A DNA stretch of 43,940 nucleotides, from positions 1-43,940 of the forward strand of contig CAIRUC010000087.1 of assembly GCA_903881665.1 (NCBI GenBank), given 5' to 3'. Below, piece after piece: positions 42,332 to 43,940 of the stretch (position 1 is its first letter; the number at the start of each line of letters is the position of its first letter). A program made the position numbers and the translations under genes. The notes below the pieces were generated by a model that worked only from the letters and a program-made list of their open reading frames with translations, was not told the DNA's origin and searched no databases. This DNA comes from an uncultured Bacteroidota bacterium (GTDB lineage Bacteria > Bacteroidota > Bacteroidia > AKYH767-A > OLB10).

Positions 42332-42814
42332 ATGTCGACAGCACATCAGTCGCTTTCAGCTCATGATGCTCATGAATTCCCCAATGCCGAACCCTACAGG
42401 TTCGGCATTGTTGTAGCTGAGTGGAACCAAGCGATAACTGAAGCACTCGCTCAAGGTGCAATTTCATTTTTAAAAGAAGCAGGCGCCTCTGACAATAACA
42501 TCATACGAATTAATGTACCTGGTAGCTTTGAATTAACTGCGGGAGCATCACTATTAGCTCAAGATAATTATGATGCTATTATTTGCTTAGGATGCGTTAT
42601 TCAAGGAGATACAAAACATTTTGATTTTATTTGTCACGCTGTTTCCCAAGGATTAACGCAGTTAACCATAAAATATAACAAGCCTTTTATTTTCGGAGTA
42701 TTGACCCCTAACACCATGCAACAAGCGGAAGATCGTGCAGGAGGACAGTTTGGCAACAAGGGAATTGAAGCAGCCGCTACAGCTTTAAAAATGGCTGTTC
42801 AATTCAAGAAATAA
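42332..42814 (+). CDS. ribH: 6,7-dimethyl-8-ribityllumazine synthase
   Basis: The 160-residue lumazine synthase performs the penultimate step of riboflavin synthesis. Typical segments are FGIVVAEWNQAITEAL (24-39), VPGSFELTAGASLLA (about 61-75), CLGCVIQGDTKHFDFIC (about 84-100, with the catalytic His in HFDF) and FGVLTPNTMQQAEDRAG (about 121-137). A short leader with His residues precedes the domain. It is 12 bp after the TPR gene. Together with ribD at 33770 it gives two of the riboflavin genes in this window, in separate units. Confidence 0.97.
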   Translation: MSTAHQSLSAHDAHEFPNAEPYRFGIVVAEWNQAITEALAQGAISFLKEAGASDNNIIRINVPGSFELTAGASLLAQDNYDAIICLGCVIQGDTKHFDFICHAVSQGLTQLTIKYNKPFIFGVLTPNTMQQAEDRAGGQFGNKGIEAAATALKMAVQFKK

Positions 42815-43028
42815 AAATGTATTAGGTTTGCGAAGTCTTTTTTTTTAAACTTTTGATCTAACTTTCCTAACAAACCTACTGCAATCAATAACTGATTAGT
42901 ATTAAACAAATCAAGGGGATGTTTGGTTTACTGACATGAAAACAGGAACATTGATAATGAAAAGTATCGAAATAAAACATTCTTGATTCAATAAATAACT
43001 AATTTAGGTGCTTAAAATCCATAAAAAG

Positions 43029-43466
43029 ATGAAAAATAAATTATTCATTTTAATTGCATTAAGCGGATTGATCAGCTTAAACGCACAGGCACAAAAAAAA
43101 GCAACAACAGGCAAAAAGCCGCCATTAGTAACCATAAAAAAATGCGAGCTAACCTCTGATTCAGCTAATTCGGCTAAACTACCATTAAGTACCATTTTAG
43201 CATGGGCCGACCAATCCTCGCTCATTGTAAAATGTAGCGATGGCAAATCTTACACTATCCATCAATTTGGCGTTAGTATCATTTATAAAAGTCCGATGCT
43301 AGTAAAAGACTTTGGTGAAGCGTTCGATGCACTACCCTATTTAGCCAGAAAGGCTGCCGATAAATTAGTAGCTGGCGACACCTTTTATTTGAAAAATATT
43401 ATAGGTTTAGATGAGAATAAAAAAGAAATTAAATTGCCTGCATTAGCATTTTCGATAAGCGAATAA
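43029..43466 (+). CDS. Small exported protein with weak GldM-like C-terminus
   Basis: From the ATG at 43029 the protein has 145 residues: signal peptide (about 1-22, FILIALSGLISLNAQAQ), then a basic stretch KKATTGKKPP and a mature domain. The C-terminal half (DTFYLKNIIGLDENKKEIKL and PALAFSI) has the spacing of the last domain of GldM-type gliding/type IX secretion proteins, but the similarity is faint and I would not rely on it. The frame is open to a GTG at 43008. It stands alone about 190 bp after ribH. Function unknown. Confidence 0.68.
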   Translation: MKNKLFILIALSGLISLNAQAQKKATTGKKPPLVTIKKCELTSDSANSAKLPLSTILAWADQSSLIVKCSDGKSYTIHQFGVSIIYKSPMLVKDFGEAFDALPYLARKAADKLVAGDTFYLKNIIGLDENKKEIKLPALAFSISE

Positions 43467-43475
43467 TCAAATGAC

Positions 43476-43513
43476 AAAAATAAAGCGGAAACTTTCGTTT
43501 CCGCTTTATTTTT
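43476..43513. terminator. Bidirectional terminator, 17-bp stem
   Basis: Positions 43476-43492 pair perfectly with 43497-43513 (core AAAGCGGAAAC/GTTTCCGCTTT), with the loop TTTC. An A run on the left and a T run on the right serve both convergent genes. Confidence 0.88.
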
Positions 43514-43940
43514 ACTTTATCAATTTCAAACCTTCTAAAGTAGAAGGATCATCGGGTCGCATGAGAAGGCATTTGCCAAACAGCACTTTCGCCTCTATCG
43601 ATTTATTGGAATTAAGCATTGTCCATGCAAGTATAATAGACGAATCATAATCAAACGGATAAAGATTAACTACTTTCTCGAAATATTTTTGAGCAGTACC
43701 ATAGTCCTTACGGTTATAGTAAATAAGACCCATACGATATAACGTGAGTGTATTTTGAGGATCTGTTTTTAAAATAATTTGATACTGTTCTAAAACTTGT
43801 TCCCAATTACCAAGACCCGCTAAAGGATTCGCTAATCCTAAATGAGGTTCAATAGCAAATGGCATTACCATCACCGCTTGTTCATAATTAGATTTAGATA
43901 ATACATACTCTTTAGCCAGAAAATAGCACCATCCCATACG
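43512..43940 (-). CDS. TPR-repeat protein, 5' part outside window
   Basis: At least 142 residues are visible. The frame is open to the right edge, so the N-terminus lies beyond the window; an ATG at 43937 exists but is probably internal. The visible part is three to four TPR units: WCYFLAKEYVLSKSNYEQAV, VLEQYQIILKTDPQNTLTLY, MGLIYYNRKDYGTAQKYFEK and SSIILAWTMLNSNKSIEAKV. No signal peptide or other domain can be assessed. It ends in the bidirectional terminator. Confidence 0.8.
   Translation of the reverse strand, partial: RMGWCYFLAKEYVLSKSNYEQAVMVMPFAIEPHLGLANPLAGLGNWEQVLEQYQIILKTDPQNTLTLYRMGLIYYNRKDYGTAQKYFEKVVNLYPFDYDSSIILAWTMLNSNKSIEAKVLFGKCLLMRPDDPSTLEGLKLIK

Overview
The window is about 44 kb of chromosome from a member of the Bacteroidota. 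The evidence is the recurrent promoter -7 element TAnnTTTG in front of many genes, two secreted proteins with the type IX secretion C-terminal sorting domain, a DUF4294 protein, a FISUMP-domain lipoprotein and low GC content. I cannot name a lower rank. There is no rRNA, tRNA, CRISPR array, recognisable transposase or phage gene. Most of the window is ordinary housekeeping sequence.

Layout. 1-289 is a geneless edge with dispersed GTTTACGG-type repeats. 290-3542 holds a split transketolase whose two halves are separated by a secreted von Willebrand A protein. 3696-6846 (minus) carries a type IX-secreted repeat protein, pyruvate dehydrogenase E1 beta and a small TPR protein. 7003-9434 carries both electron-transfer flavoprotein subunits and a DUF151 nuclease-like protein with a UVR motif. 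9558-14951 has a large secreted DGGxTW-repeat protein, SppA and a YiiX-like hydrolase. 15131-18306 (minus) has an S15/CocE hydrolase and an envelope protein. 18410-23242 has a PolX/PHP protein, a GH3-family enzyme, a secreted protein and a deoxynucleoside kinase. 23243-24188 is the most unusual stretch (below). 24189-32168 has an OmpH/Skp-like protein, release factor 3, a DUF4294 protein, biotin carboxylase, a FISUMP lipoprotein, TspO and SucC. 32379-37629 has a Bcp peroxiredoxin, PrmC, a tight operon ribD-EamA-yigZ-M42 peptidase, and a thioesterase. 37729-43940 has a two-gene split 5'-nucleotidase, dnaA, a low-molecular-weight phosphatase, a TPR membrane protein, ribH, a small secreted protein and a TPR protein cut by the window edge.

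The stretch worth a second look is 23218-24210. A gene for a four-helix-bundle (23S rRNA intervening-sequence type) protein sits between inverted copies of a repeat built on GGC-TAAC-GCC and GTTTACGGTTTA. One copy is a five-unit array with an exact 22-bp period. On each outer side the 3' end of the neighbouring gene (deoxynucleoside kinase on the left, ompH-like on the right) is immediately repeated in inverted orientation. This makes perfect 22-bp and 19-bp palindromes whose four-base loop is exactly the stop codon plus C. The same repeat family also occurs at 141-222. I read this as a small non-autonomous or foldback-type element. That is inference: the palindromes might instead be unusually long terminators.

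Several genes have the -7 promoter element only 4-9 bases before the ATG, which suggests leaderless or nearly leaderless mRNAs. In those cases the TTG inside the -7 element makes the coding region look falsely longer. Metabolically the window joins central carbon metabolism (transketolase, PDH, SucC), fatty-acid metabolism (ETF, AccC), riboflavin synthesis (ribD, ribH) and envelope or secretion functions. Several multi-subunit enzymes are represented by one subunit only.
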